Source of the DNA: UKL13-3 sp943369665
GTDB lineage: Bacteria > Bacteroidota > Bacteroidia > UKL13-3
DNA: 64,000 nucleotides
Assembly (NCBI GenBank): GCA_943369665.1
Contig: CALRNX020000015.1
Coordinates: forward strand, 1 to 64,000
Direction of reading: 5' to 3'
In this document: positions 1 to 11,300 of the stretch, piece after piece
Layout of the letters: each line of letters begins with the position of its first letter
Numbering within the stretch: position 1 is the first letter of the stretch
Program-made: the position numbers and the translations under genes
Notes under the pieces: model-generated
The model's input: only the letters and a program-made list of their open reading frames with translations
Told to the model about the DNA's origin: nothing
Databases searched by the model: none

Positions 1-73
1 GGAGGCTGGTGTTTACTTTGTTCGTTTAACCGTGAATGGTGAAACACAAATGACCAAACTCGTGAAAAACTAA
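1..73 (+). CDS. C-terminal end of a giant T9SS cargo protein (5' part outside window)
   Basis: Only the last 23 codons are present, read from base 2 to the TAA at 71-73. They encode EAGVYFVRLTVNGETQMTK followed by LVKN, which is residue for residue the C-terminus of the 2560-aa protein that starts at 459. This is the end of a Por-secretion-system type A sorting domain, which directs export through the outer membrane by T9SS and is usually removed by the sortase-like PorU. The 57 bases 58-114 are identical to 8126-8182, so the upstream gene is a close, recently duplicated or gene-converted paralogue. Nothing can be said about its N-terminal domains. Confidence 0.9.
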   Translation, partial: EAGVYFVRLTVNGETQMTKLVKN

Positions 74-99
74 ATCGGGATTTAATTCCCTGAACCCTA

Positions 100-134
100 A
101 AAGGCGTTCCGCAATCATGCGGAACGCCTTTTTT
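100..134 (+). terminator. Intrinsic terminator of the truncated upstream gene
   Basis: A perfect 14-bp stem (100-113 with 118-131) with a four-base loop is followed by a T-rich run. It sits 27 bases after the stop codon. The 5' arm is the same sequence as in the terminator after 8141. Confidence 0.9.
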
Positions 135-140
135 GTTTTA

Positions 141-458
141 ATATCTATCACTTAGTTAATGTCAAAGGAATATTTAAACCGCAATCAATTTATTTCATTA
201 AACCTCATTTTGTTTTCATAAAAAGCCTTTTATCCGGTTTTAATTCACATAACAATAAGGCTTGCAAAACAATGATATTTATCATACATTGCATATAAAT
301 ACCATTGAGCCTTCTAGTTAACCCCTCTGAAAATATTTCTGCAACCTCATCTATTACTTATATTATAATGTAAAAAATCTATGCTTAAACCAAATTGAAG
401 ATTATTCCGAAAAATTTCCTTGCCCCTATTTTATTGATCACCTAATAATTAATAACCA
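141..458. other. AT-rich intergenic region before the 2560-aa gene
   Basis: About 320 bases without a credible gene. It must hold the promoter of the giant gene at 459, but no convincing TTTG/TAnnTTTG pair was found. No repeat, tRNA or small ORF stood out. Confidence 0.5.
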
Positions 459-3400
459 ATGAAAGAACAATTACACACCATCCGAAATCAAATAACCTCT
501 AAATTAGGTTTGGGTTTCTTAGTATTTTCTTTAAGTATTTCAACACTCAGCGCTCAAACGTATCTTAAACAAAATTTTGAAGATGCATTTGTTGGAGCGA
601 TTCCTGCACCTGCAGGCAGTGCAACTACCATTCCGGCTTCCGTGGATTGGACACAGACTAGGATTGTCCTTTTTGGAGATGGAACTCCGGAAGGTTTAAC
701 AACGGCAGGAGAACGAGACTGGCAAAGAAACACTAAACCGGCTGCTCCCCCTTGGTCTTTAGCACCAACAACTGTTGGTACAGTTCCTAATGCAATGCAT
801 GTCGGAGCGCAAGACAGTGCTGCTTTATGGTTTAACGATGCCAACTCAACTACTGCAACTTGTTTTGGTTCACGGAGAATTGAAAGCCCTTCTATCGACA
901 TAAGTGGTTCTACATCACCTTATGTTCGCTTCTGGCTTTATTGGGCCGCTAATTCAAACATATATAATGTAAGAGTAGTAGCTTCAGCCGATGGTGGAAC
1001 AACCTGGAATACGATTATGAATATTGGTGGAAACGCCAATATAAATGGGGCAATTGCTACTGGAACTCCTTGGCAACGGGTAAATATTTTGATTCCAAGC
1101 GCATATAGAACTGCTACTGCAAAAATAGGCTTTGAGATCACCAATGGAGGAACTACCACCCAAAATGTATTTATTGATGATGTAACAGTTGAAGAGTTTA
1201 CTCCTACTACAGTTGTATCAACTGGTGTGGGTGGACTTTGGAATGCACCGAGTACATGGGTTGGCGGGGTTGTTCCAACCAATGACAACCACGTGGAGAT
1301 CGCTCCGGGAGCAACTGTAAGCATGAATGTAAACAATGCACGTGTACAAAATGTGACTGTTAACGGTCTTTTAAAATATAACGGTACAAGTGCTACAGAA
1401 CTATTACACGCTTATGGAAATTTAACAATTAACAGTGGCGGTACCTATGAGGGTTTCAATAGCACAACTGGTAAACTCACTTTTGTTGGAGGAAATGTAA
1501 GTAATGCAGGAACACTAAACATATCGGTAGGTGCAGGTGTATTAGCCTGGATAGGTGGCGCTCCTGCTACATTCACCAATACCGGTACACTCACTTTATC
1601 GACCATTGTAAACACATTTCATCTTAATAGTGGAGGTGTTACTTATAACTCTCCTGTAACATCTGTTTTCACATCACTATTTGATGGTGCCGTTAATCCG
1701 AATGGGAATTTAACGATAGGCTTACCTGCTTCTTCAACAGCAGCTGCAACTATAACCAGAACCAATCTTGGATCATTCACTTCAAGTCCGATATTCAACT
1801 TTACCGGAATGACCGCGTTAAATTATACTTACGCTACCAACAATACTGCCCGGTTAAGCACAAACAATATTACTACAGGAAACGAAATTCCGTTAATTGA
1901 TGGAACCCCAACAGTGCAGGGTTCGCTTACAATGAACACATTTGTTAACCTAAACTTAGGTAGTAACGTTTTAGTAAATGGCGCACTTACCTTAACCCGT
2001 GGAATCATCATTTCTTCACCATCAAATATGCTAACGATGGGCTCAAGTGGGGTTCCTGCATTAGGTACAGCACCTAGTACTGCAGCTATTCCTACAACTC
2101 ATGGTTCTTATGTAGTAGGACCATTAAGAATTAATTTCCCGATATCAGGTACTGCCTCAAGAAATATTCCTTTGGGTATAGGATCTGCTTTAAATGGACC
2201 TACAGTTAGTGCTAATGTTAGAAAACCACTCGTAATCGCTACAAGCACTGCTTGGAGCGGGCAATCCGTAACATTCTCGCTTGAAGGAGGACCTACAGGT
2301 TATATTAACGCTCCAGGTGTATCTTTAGCCTCAACCAGAACAGTTCATTTAAACCTCAATGGGGGGGCTGATATTCCAGCATCAGCAACACTTCAGATGT
2401 ATATGAATAACTATACAAATGGTGGTGGTGCAAATACAGACAATATTCCTGGTGATTTGGCTGGTATACGCCTAGTACAAGCTTTAAGTGCTGCTGGTCC
2501 CTGGACTGTAAAATCTGCAGCCTCAGGATCTGGAGCAATCGTTGCTAATACTGAATACTCAAGAACAAGTAATGCAATTGGCTTGTTAAATACATCGGGT
2601 TCATACTTTGCTATTGCATCAGCAACCGGAACCAATACATATGACTCAACTTTTATTACACGTATTGATAGTGTAGTGGCCCCTGGTGTTACAAACGCGG
2701 TAATACTAAGAGTAAATGTTGCTGTTAAAGGAAATACTGGAACACCTGTTTTTAATAAATTATCACTAAACACAACAGGAACGACAACAAACGCTGACAT
2801 TCTGAATGCTAATGTATACTATACTGGTGGTACCAATGTATTTAGCACCACAACTCCATTCGGAACAACTGCGGTATCACCTTCAGGATCATTTGATGTA
2901 ACCGGCACACAGAATCTCGCATCAGGGAACAACTACTTTTGGGTTACTTTTGATGTTTCTGGAAGCGCTTCTATTACCAATATATTAAGCGCCAATGTTG
3001 ACTCTTTAAATATTGATGGGAATAAATACACAACCACAAACCCACTTGGTAGTGGCAGAACGGTTTCCGGTAATATGGTGTTCAACAGTGTTACTGCAAG
3101 TCATGCCGATCTGACTAAAATCCCTTCTCCGTCTACCAATAGCCAGATTATGCGCATTGTTATTGATATGGGAACTGGACTTCCAGTAAACCTAACCGAT
3201 CTTAATTTAAATGCAAACGGGACTACCGATACAAGTAATATCAGAAATATCAAAGTATGGTATACTGGTTCGAGTAGTACTTTTGCCACTACCAGTCAAT
3301 TTGGGACCACCCTTACCTATTTGCCGGGTCTTACTGGTTATGACTTTACGGTTTCCGGAACTAGGGCTTTGACTACCGGATTAAATTATTTCTGGTTAAC

Positions 3401-6400
3401 ATATGATATCCAATCTGGAGCAACTGTAGGAAATGACATTGATGCAGAATTGGTTAGTATCATTGTTAATGCTAATACAGAACTACCAATTGTTTCTGCA
3501 CCAGTAGGGTTCAGAGAAATCCGCACGGCTTACTGCGCTGCAGGAGCTACTAATGCGGGTGACACAGATATTGGAAAAGTAAAGATTTCTCAAAACGGAA
3601 GTACTATTTATAGCTCTGGCAACGAATTCCCAATAGTATCCAATGTTTTGGCAGTCGGAACATATACCAATAAAACCAATGACCCAACCATTAATTTAAC
3701 GCAGGCAACAACCTATTCTATAAAAGTTAACCAAATAACTTCAGGAGCAACTTTCTATCCTGCCGGGGCCTCTGTATTTATTGATTATAATGATGATGGC
3801 GACTTTTCAGATGTCGGTGAATACTTGTTTAGCGGTGCAGGATTAACTTCATTGGGATTGCCTTTTATTGAAGGTAATTTTACAGTACCTTGTTCAGCAG
3901 TTACAGGAACACCTATTCGCTTAAGAGTTTCTTTAGAAGAAGATATTGCAGCAACACTTTCAAGTCCTCCTCCTGGTTGCGGTACATTTGGTTATGGTGA
4001 AGTAGAAGACTACACCGTTATCATTTCTCCAAACCCGGTAATTTATAATGCAAGTACCAGCATACAACAAAGTGGGTTATATGCTCCTTCTGCTGTTGAT
4101 GTACCCATATTAAGAGTACCAGTAAAAATAAGTGGATGTGGTGTTGCAGAAGCAACTCAATTTCATTTTTCCACTGCAGGTAGTACAAATGCAACAGATA
4201 TTGTTGCTGCTAAACTCTACAGAACAAATACTTCACCTGTGTTTAGTACTTCAACCTTGGTTGGATCAATTATTCCTTCTCCTTCAGGTGTATTTACGTT
4301 TAATGTTATTGATACTTTGATTAATAATGATACAACTAACTACTGGTTGGCGTACGATATTTCAGGAAGTGCGACCTTAACCAATGTATTGGACGCGCGA
4401 TTTGACAGCATTCATGTATTAGGTTCAAATTATACATCTCTTGTGAGCAACCCAGCAGGAAATATAACAATTGATGCAGAGATGACCTATGTATCTTCTG
4501 ATGCAGATCATCCTCAATTATTTAGCATCGGAGCCGGTACCTCAAATAATCAAATGTTGAAAATAATGGTTGTCATGTCTTCAATGGGATCAGTAACACA
4601 AGCCAGCCAGTTTAATTTAAACACAGCCGGATCAATTAGTCCCTTAACCAACACTGATAGTGTGATTGTATGGTATACAGGAAGTAATTCATCATTCTCT
4701 TCACCAACCTTTTTTGGTGGTGTAGGAGCCCAATCTGGAGCCTTCTCCATTAATGGTTCACAAAACCTATTGAATGATACCAATTATTTCTGGGTTACGT
4801 ATAATGTACCACTTACAGCAACTCTTGGCGATTCATTGGATATGGAAATTACATCCTTTGTTATTGCCGGAAATCCTCAAACGCCATCAACAACAGCTCC
4901 TGCCGGTGACAGAAAGATCAGGGTTAATTATTGTATTCCAACATATACAAATGGGAAAACAGATGGGGATTTGATCTCAAATATCAGTATTGCTGGAACA
5001 ACCTTAGCCAACAATAGTGGTACCGCCCAAGTGAATCCTGCATACACTTACTTTACTGGAGCTCCTAATTTAACTGCTACCTTTATCCAAGGAGGAGCAT
5101 ATAACGTAACCGTTACCGTAGGAACTTGGGGGACTCAAGGTCTTGCAGCGTGGATCGATTATAACGATGATGGTGTTTTTGCACCAACAGAAAAAATCGG
5201 GTTTACAGTAGGCACCATAGGATCAGGTACAGGAGGATTACCTATACCTCCGGATCATACCGCTACTTTCGGTATCCAGTTGACTTGTGATTCAAGACCT
5301 GGAGTTTTCAGAATGCGTGTGAGAACAGCATATGGAGTAAGTGGTGCGTCATTAGACCCTTGCGCAAATCCCGGCTTGGGTTATGGAGAAGCAGAAGATT
5401 ATGATGTAACCATTTTAGTAAACCCTCTAGTTTACCAATCGTCAACAACTATACAATCAACAGGAACGGCTTCTCCTACTCAAAAAGATAAACCTATTTT
5501 GAGGATTCCTATCCGTACCGCAGGATGCGATATCGGAACAGCCACCGAATTGCGCTTTAAAACTACCGGAACAACTAACCCTGCAGATATTGCATACGCT
5601 AAATTATACAAAACAGGTAATTCAGCCGTGTTCAGTACTGCAAATCCGATAGACTCTATTGCTTCGCCATCAGGAAGTTTCTCGTTTTTACTAAACGATA
5701 CCATTATTCCTAATGATACGACTAACTATTGGCTGGCTTATGATATAGCGCCAACGGCAACTCCAGGAAACTTTGTGGATGCAGAGGTTGATAGTATTGA
5801 GTTACTTGGTTCATGGTATATACCAACCGTTACCAATCCTGCAGGAAACTGGGATATCCAACCATTCCTATCATTTGTGAGCACAACAGTAACACAAGCA
5901 AATACCACTAAGATAGAACAAGGAACAGTAAATTCTGTGATTGCTGGACTTGAAGTTGTAATGTCTTCTACTGGTGTTCCTACCACAATTACATCTATTA
6001 ATATGGGAACAACCGGAACGACTTCACTAACGGATATTACCAATCTTAAAGTATGGTATACCGGTACCAGCAAAACATTTGCAACAACTACTCAATTTGG
6101 ATCAACTGTGGCTACCCCGGCAGCATCTCAAACTGTATCGGGAACACAAACGCTATCGGCCGATACCAATTACTTCTGGATTACTTATGATATCAGTCCT
6201 TCTGCAATTGTAAGCAATTTAGTGGATGCAGAGGTTACAAGTATAGACGTGCATGGAACACCTGAATTGCCTACCATAACAGCACCTGTTGGTTCAAGAC
6301 AAATAAGAGGAGCATACTGTACAGTAGCTTATGCGAGTGGATGCGGAACCGACTTTATTGCACGTGTCAGACTCGGCTCTATTGACAATTCAACAGGGTG

Positions 6401-8141
6401 TACTGGTCCGTTAACAAAGTATGACGCTATTCCTGCACCATCATTTGCTCAAGGTACAGCACAAACAATAACCATTGATTATGGTAGTGATGGAAACCAA
6501 TACGGCAGAGCTTGGATCGACTGGAATGACGATAGCGATTTTGATGACGCAGGAGAAGACCTTGGAATTCAAACACCTGCTAATGCTGGTTCTAACGGAA
6601 CAGCAACCATTACATTCACAATTCCGCTTAATGCCAACTTGGGATTGTTAAGATTAAGGATCAGAGGAGGAGACGACTTACAACAATCGAGCAACCAAGC
6701 TTGCGCTGTGAGCAACTCCGGCTTTGGAGAAGCAGAAGATTATTATATTGATGTAACTCCAGCTCCGGCTCAAACCCTTTATGTATGGAATCAAACTAGT
6801 CCTGCCGACTATAACATTGCAACAAACTGGACACCGAACAGAACAAGCCCTAATTTGCAAGATCAGTTATTGTTTAATGGTGGCTCTTCAGTTGTTGTTA
6901 ATGCGGTTATTGCGCAGCCTTCTGTTTCCTCAATTACGGTCGATAACAATACGAATATTACATTGAATGCAGCCTCTGCAGTTGTTTTATCGGTGAGAGA
7001 TAGTTTAACCCTTTTATCAGGTAAGATAAATAACACATCAAATATGGTAACCCTATCTTTAGGAACAGACACTGTTAACACGGGGGTGCTCACTGGATCG
7101 GGTTCTGTTGAAGGTAGTCTTACTCGTTGGATCGCAAACGCAGTTGGTGGTTATACATTCCCAATGATCACCGGTGCAAACAATAGATCTGCAACAATTA
7201 ATTATACAACTGCTCCATCTACTGCGGGTAAACTCACCGTTTCATATGTTACTGGAAATCCCGGAACAACAGGACTTCCACTTGTTGATGCCAGCTTAAA
7301 CTTAGAAAACACAGACACCACAGGTGTTTGGCGCGCTGTTGCTAGCTCGGGATTAGCCGGAGGAACGTTTGATGTTACCCTTAATGCGAACAATGTTCCA
7401 GAAGTTAACGACTTCCTGGAAACAGCAATATTGGGAAGGGCAAATAATGCTTCCGCATGGTTAGCTGTTGGCTCACATGTAACAACTTCAGGAAACAATA
7501 CAGCAATGGTTCTCCAAAGAACAGGAATCAGTACGTATGGTGAATTTGGTATTGCTGCAACAGCAACCAATCCACTACCAGTAACACTTACTTCATTTGC
7601 TGCAAATGTTAAAGGTGCTGATGCTATCTTAACATGGACCACTGCTTCTGAGATCAATAATTCTGGTTTTGAAGTGCAACGTTCTGTGGATGGTCGCAAC
7701 TTTGAAAAAGCCGCATTTGTTAAAGGTGCAGGTAACAGTAACAAAGCTTTAAACTACAGTTTAACGGATGCAAAAGCATTCGCTGTGGCAAAAAGCAATG
7801 TTGTTTACTACCGTTTAAAACAAGTTGATTTTGATGGTAAGTATGCATACTCGCAAGTGGTGAGGGTTGCTAAAAATGCAGAGGCTGTAAATGCACTTTC
7901 TGTATATCCTAATCCTTACGCTTCTGCTTACAGCGTTTCTTTCACTGCTGCTAAAGAAGGCATGGCTACTATTGAAATGGTTGACTTGCAAGGCAAAGTG
8001 GTTGCTACTAAATCAGCTGCTATCATCAATGGAAACAATATGGTTCCTATGACTGAGGTTACTAACCTTGAAGCTGGTGTTTACTTTGTTCGTTTAACCG
8101 TGAATGGTGAAACACAAATGACCAAGCTCGTGAAAAACTAA
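459..8141 (+). CDS. Giant secreted modular T9SS cargo protein (GEVED/BNR-associated repeats)
   Basis: Predicted cell-surface or secreted protein of 2560 aa. Residues 1-33 form a signal peptide ending LSAQ. A MAM- or jelly-roll-like region follows (about 35-250, ending FIDDVTVEEF), then a G8-like stretch with GLWNAPSTWVGG. From about 725 to 2100 six BNR-repeat-neuraminidase-N-terminal-like domains (signatures NYFWVTYDI or NYWLAYDI) are interleaved with three GEVED domains (starting near 1022, 1485 and 1947, with GYGEVEDY, GYGEAEDY and GFGEAEDY), a period of about 465 residues. Many DxNxDGDF-type motifs (for example YNDDGDFSD) suggest calcium sites. A second G8-like segment, an Fn3-like domain (about 2372-2472) and a type A sorting tail (about 2480-2560, starting VYPNP) complete it. 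Adhesin or matrix role is inferred; no catalytic motif was seen. Confidence 0.9.
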   Translation: MKEQLHTIRNQITSKLGLGFLVFSLSISTLSAQTYLKQNFEDAFVGAIPAPAGSATTIPASVDWTQTRIVLFGDGTPEGLTTAGERDWQRNTKPAAPPWSLAPTTVGTVPNAMHVGAQDSAALWFNDANSTTATCFGSRRIESPSIDISGSTSPYVRFWLYWAANSNIYNVRVVASADGGTTWNTIMNIGGNANINGAIATGTPWQRVNILIPSAYRTATAKIGFEITNGGTTTQNVFIDDVTVEEFTPTTVVSTGVGGLWNAPSTWVGGVVPTNDNHVEIAPGATVSMNVNNARVQNVTVNGLLKYNGTSATELLHAYGNLTINSGGTYEGFNSTTGKLTFVGGNVSNAGTLNISVGAGVLAWIGGAPATFTNTGTLTLSTIVNTFHLNSGGVTYNSPVTSVFTSLFDGAVNPNGNLTIGLPASSTAAATITRTNLGSFTSSPIFNFTGMTALNYTYATNNTARLSTNNITTGNEIPLIDGTPTVQGSLTMNTFVNLNLGSNVLVNGALTLTRGIIISSPSNMLTMGSSGVPALGTAPSTAAIPTTHGSYVVGPLRINFPISGTASRNIPLGIGSALNGPTVSANVRKPLVIATSTAWSGQSVTFSLEGGPTGYINAPGVSLASTRTVHLNLNGGADIPASATLQMYMNNYTNGGGANTDNIPGDLAGIRLVQALSAAGPWTVKSAASGSGAIVANTEYSRTSNAIGLLNTSGSYFAIASATGTNTYDSTFITRIDSVVAPGVTNAVILRVNVAVKGNTGTPVFNKLSLNTTGTTTNADILNANVYYTGGTNVFSTTTPFGTTAVSPSGSFDVTGTQNLASGNNYFWVTFDVSGSASITNILSANVDSLNIDGNKYTTTNPLGSGRTVSGNMVFNSVTASHADLTKIPSPSTNSQIMRIVIDMGTGLPVNLTDLNLNANGTTDTSNIRNIKVWYTGSSSTFATTSQFGTTLTYLPGLTGYDFTVSGTRALTTGLNYFWLTYDIQSGATVGNDIDAELVSIIVNANTELPIVSAPVGFREIRTAYCAAGATNAGDTDIGKVKISQNGSTIYSSGNEFPIVSNVLAVGTYTNKTNDPTINLTQATTYSIKVNQITSGATFYPAGASVFIDYNDDGDFSDVGEYLFSGAGLTSLGLPFIEGNFTVPCSAVTGTPIRLRVSLEEDIAATLSSPPPGCGTFGYGEVEDYTVIISPNPVIYNASTSIQQSGLYAPSAVDVPILRVPVKISGCGVAEATQFHFSTAGSTNATDIVAAKLYRTNTSPVFSTSTLVGSIIPSPSGVFTFNVIDTLINNDTTNYWLAYDISGSATLTNVLDARFDSIHVLGSNYTSLVSNPAGNITIDAEMTYVSSDADHPQLFSIGAGTSNNQMLKIMVVMSSMGSVTQASQFNLNTAGSISPLTNTDSVIVWYTGSNSSFSSPTFFGGVGAQSGAFSINGSQNLLNDTNYFWVTYNVPLTATLGDSLDMEITSFVIAGNPQTPSTTAPAGDRKIRVNYCIPTYTNGKTDGDLISNISIAGTTLANNSGTAQVNPAYTYFTGAPNLTATFIQGGAYNVTVTVGTWGTQGLAAWIDYNDDGVFAPTEKIGFTVGTIGSGTGGLPIPPDHTATFGIQLTCDSRPGVFRMRVRTAYGVSGASLDPCANPGLGYGEAEDYDVTILVNPLVYQSSTTIQSTGTASPTQKDKPILRIPIRTAGCDIGTATELRFKTTGTTNPADIAYAKLYKTGNSAVFSTANPIDSIASPSGSFSFLLNDTIIPNDTTNYWLAYDIAPTATPGNFVDAEVDSIELLGSWYIPTVTNPAGNWDIQPFLSFVSTTVTQANTTKIEQGTVNSVIAGLEVVMSSTGVPTTITSINMGTTGTTSLTDITNLKVWYTGTSKTFATTTQFGSTVATPAASQTVSGTQTLSADTNYFWITYDISPSAIVSNLVDAEVTSIDVHGTPELPTITAPVGSRQIRGAYCTVAYASGCGTDFIARVRLGSIDNSTGCTGPLTKYDAIPAPSFAQGTAQTITIDYGSDGNQYGRAWIDWNDDSDFDDAGEDLGIQTPANAGSNGTATITFTIPLNANLGLLRLRIRGGDDLQQSSNQACAVSNSGFGEAEDYYIDVTPAPAQTLYVWNQTSPADYNIATNWTPNRTSPNLQDQLLFNGGSSVVVNAVIAQPSVSSITVDNNTNITLNAASAVVLSVRDSLTLLSGKINNTSNMVTLSLGTDTVNTGVLTGSGSVEGSLTRWIANAVGGYTFPMITGANNRSATINYTTAPSTAGKLTVSYVTGNPGTTGLPLVDASLNLENTDTTGVWRAVASSGLAGGTFDVTLNANNVPEVNDFLETAILGRANNASAWLAVGSHVTTSGNNTAMVLQRTGISTYGEFGIAATATNPLPVTLTSFAANVKGADAILTWTTASEINNSGFEVQRSVDGRNFEKAAFVKGAGNSNKALNYSLTDAKAFAVAKSNVVYYRLKQVDFDGKYAYSQVVRVAKNAEAVNALSVYPNPYASAYSVSFTAAKEGMATIEMVDLQGKVVATKSAAIINGNNMVPMTEVTNLEAGVYFVRLTVNGETQMTKLVKN

Positions 8142-8167
8142 ATCGGGATTTAATTCCCTGAACCCTA

Positions 8168-8204
8168 AAAGGCGTTCCGCAAGTTTGTGGAACGCTTTTT
8201 TTTT
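8168..8204 (+). terminator. Intrinsic terminator of the 2560-aa gene
   Basis: GCGTTCC (8172-8178) pairs with GGAACGC (8189-8195), extended by A-T pairs, followed by a run of nine T. Sequence from the stop codon through 8182 is identical to that after the truncated gene at 73. Confidence 0.88.
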
Positions 8205-8346
8205 ACCCAAAGTCGCACTTTCAAAACTGCATTTCCAATTTATCAACTCAGATGATTGATTGATGTAAATTAAAATGTAATTAAATTACAAGCATAAAAT
8301 GCAATTTGGGAACACGTTTTTACAACTTCAGACAAAATGATGCTCA

Positions 8347-8377
8347 TTTCTTAAAAAAAACTTTAAAATTAGATTTC
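8347..8377 (+). promoter_or_regulatory. Possible promoter of the 3081-aa gene
   Basis: TTTC (8347-8350), a 19-nt spacer and TAGATTTC (8370-8377) each differ by one base from the Bacteroidota -33/-7 pattern TTTG/TAnnTTTG. The predicted start site would lie about 15 bases before the ATG at 8398. Confidence 0.35.
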
Positions 8378-8397
8378 TATAATTAAACATATAATAT

Positions 8398-11300
8398 ATG
8401 AAATCAAACCTTTACTTTTTGAATCGAAGCGGTTCGCCTTCATGGTTGAAAAGCCTCTCATTGGTAATTGCACTGACAGTAGGTGCAATACTGAATTCGG
8501 CAGTAGCACAGCGGATTTCCTCCTCCGGGGGAACCTACACTATTGACAATACAGGAACCAATACTGGAACCAATTTTACATCCTTTACGGATGCTATCAA
8601 TGACTTAAATACCGCGGGTAGTTTTACAGGAAACGTTACCATTAATGTTACAGCAGGACAAACATTTACTGAAAATGCTCCTGTAATTACAGCAACTGGT
8701 AACAGTGGAGCAAGCATTACCTTTATTAAATCAGGAGGAGGTGCTAATCCTAAGATCACATCCAGTGGAACAACCTCTTTTAATGGAGATGCCGCAATTG
8801 TAATTAATGGTGGAGATTATTTCACTTTTAACGGAATTGACATTACTGCGTCCGATTCATCATTGGAGTTTGGTTACCTTATTCGTAAGTCAAGTTTTAA
8901 TAATGCTGCTCGATTTAATACGATTACCAACAGCACTATTTTAATGAGTCGTTTAAAGAGCTATTCATATGCAATTCTGCAATCAAACGATAGTATTATT
9001 AGTGCAAGCAATACTGCTTTTAACACCGCAAACAACGCACTGGCTCAAACCAATAATAATAATACCTATACTTATATTACTGTGGGTAATGCTTTCAATG
9101 GAATTTGGTTAAAAGGTATTTCTACCGCATACAGGGACTCAAATAATACAGCAGATTATAACTTCATCGGGCGTACCGGATTTGCCAATGATTTTGGAGC
9201 ACTATCAGGAACAGCTGGTTGTTATGGAATTTACGCAAATAACCAATTTACCTATCAGGCAAATAACAATACAGTAAAAAACGGAGTAAGCACATCTTAT
9301 ATTTATGGTATTTACACTGATGGTTCTGTTAATGTAAAACACAATAACAATGACTTTTCAGCATTGGATATCCTCACAAATACATACTATTATGTCTACT
9401 GTATTTATTTAAGTAATTCAACTACTGGCGAAATATTAAACAATAACTTCCACGATATAGTGGCAATCGGTACAAGTAATAATTATGTATATGGTGTTTA
9501 CACCTCAACGACCAATACAATACGAATTGCCAATAACAGCATGAACAATATAACAAGTAATGTTGTATATGGATTTTATTCAGGTACGGGAACCAATTGT
9601 CGTTTAACAACAAATAACATAACAAATGTTAACACAGTAAATGGAGGAACTGCTTATCTGTATTATGTAACAGGTGGAACAACAGACACCGTAGACAATA
9701 ACACAGCAACAAATTGTACATCAACAGGATCTCTTTATGCAGTATATACAAGCTCAGCGACTTCTTATAGGGTTTACAACAATACGATCCAAAACATGAC
9801 AGCAGGAACATCCAACTCTGGAGGGGTTTTTGGTTTATATACTTCTACATTAAATAATGCCAATTACTTTAACAATACAATAAGCAATTTAAAATCAATG
9901 GCAGGAGCATCTACCAGTTATGGAATGTATTTTACATCTATTACAGGTACCTGCAATATATATAACAATAAAGTAACCGACTTTGGAAATACAGTAAATG
10001 CCTTTTCTGGAACAGGATCCATTTATGGTGCATATTTCAGTCATCCTTCTTCTGGTACCGTTACCTGTAATTTTAACAACAATCTGATTAATGGATTGGT
10101 TAAAACATATACCGGAGCAGCAACCGGTACTCGTTACCTGCATGGTCTCTACTTTTCAAGTACAGGTAATGCCACCGCTACTTACAATATTATCCATAAT
10201 ACGGTTTCAATTGATGGAACAAATGCAATAACAGGTTCGTCACAAGTGGTGTATACCGCTCCTACCGCGGCAACATCATCAATTATGACTTGGCGTAACA
10301 ATATATTTGTAAACAATACCCCTGCACAAACAGGTTCTGCCAAACATTACCTTATATGGGCAAATGGTTCCGGCCGTATTGGAAATGCAAGTTCTACTTC
10401 AAACTACAATGACTGGTACCTTGCAAATACTACCAATGGTTATTTTGGATCAAATGCCGGTACTGATATTGCTACTTTAGCAATCTGGGTAACTACCTCA
10501 GGGTTCACAACAATGGAAGCAAATAGTATTGCTGGTGATCCTTTATTTAATTCATCAACCAATGCCCGTTTATTATTTGGTTCTCCTTGTGCTTATACAG
10601 GCTCTTTTATTTCTACCTATACAAATGACATTTTGGGTGCTGTTCGCAATACAAGTACACCAAGTAGAGGTGCTTATGAAACACCATTGGATGAAACCAA
10701 ACCTGTTATTACATATACTCCGGCTTTAAATGTATACTCAACAAGCAATTATAGCTTAACAAACTTTGCTACAATTACTGATGGTGTTGCAGGCTTTATC
10801 CCAAATACTGCAGGATTTGCACCAAGATTGTATTACAAAACAAGCACAAACGCCAATGCATTTGTCGGAAATACTTCTGCTGATAATGGTTGGAAATATG
10901 TAGAAGCATCGAACAGCTCTTCTCCATTCAGCTTCACTATTGATTATAGTTTGTTATTAGGAGGTGTGGTCAACGTTAATGATGTTATTCAATACTTTGT
11001 TGTGGCATCCGATACTGCTTCAATAGCAAATGTAACAGCAAATCCATCTACAGGTTTTGTAGGCACAGGAGTTGGATCAATTACCTCAGCTCCAACTAAT
11101 CCAAACTCGTATACTATATATGGAACGCCTGCACTATACTCTGGTGCTACTGTAGCACAAAGTAAAACATCTAAAGTTGCGAAAGGTTCAAACGACAATC
11201 AAATATTAAGCGTAAAAGTTACTACTGCAGCAACCGGATCACCAGCTTACATTTCACAACTTGATTTTACAACCTTGGGTGGAGGAAATGACTCAGCTAA

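Noticed and set aside
7202..7744. 180-codon minus-strand open frame inside the 2560-aa gene
   Set aside because: It is antisense to a well-supported reading frame with a recognisable Fn3-like domain; it has no family features and such shadows recur in all the Thr/Ala-rich cargo genes.
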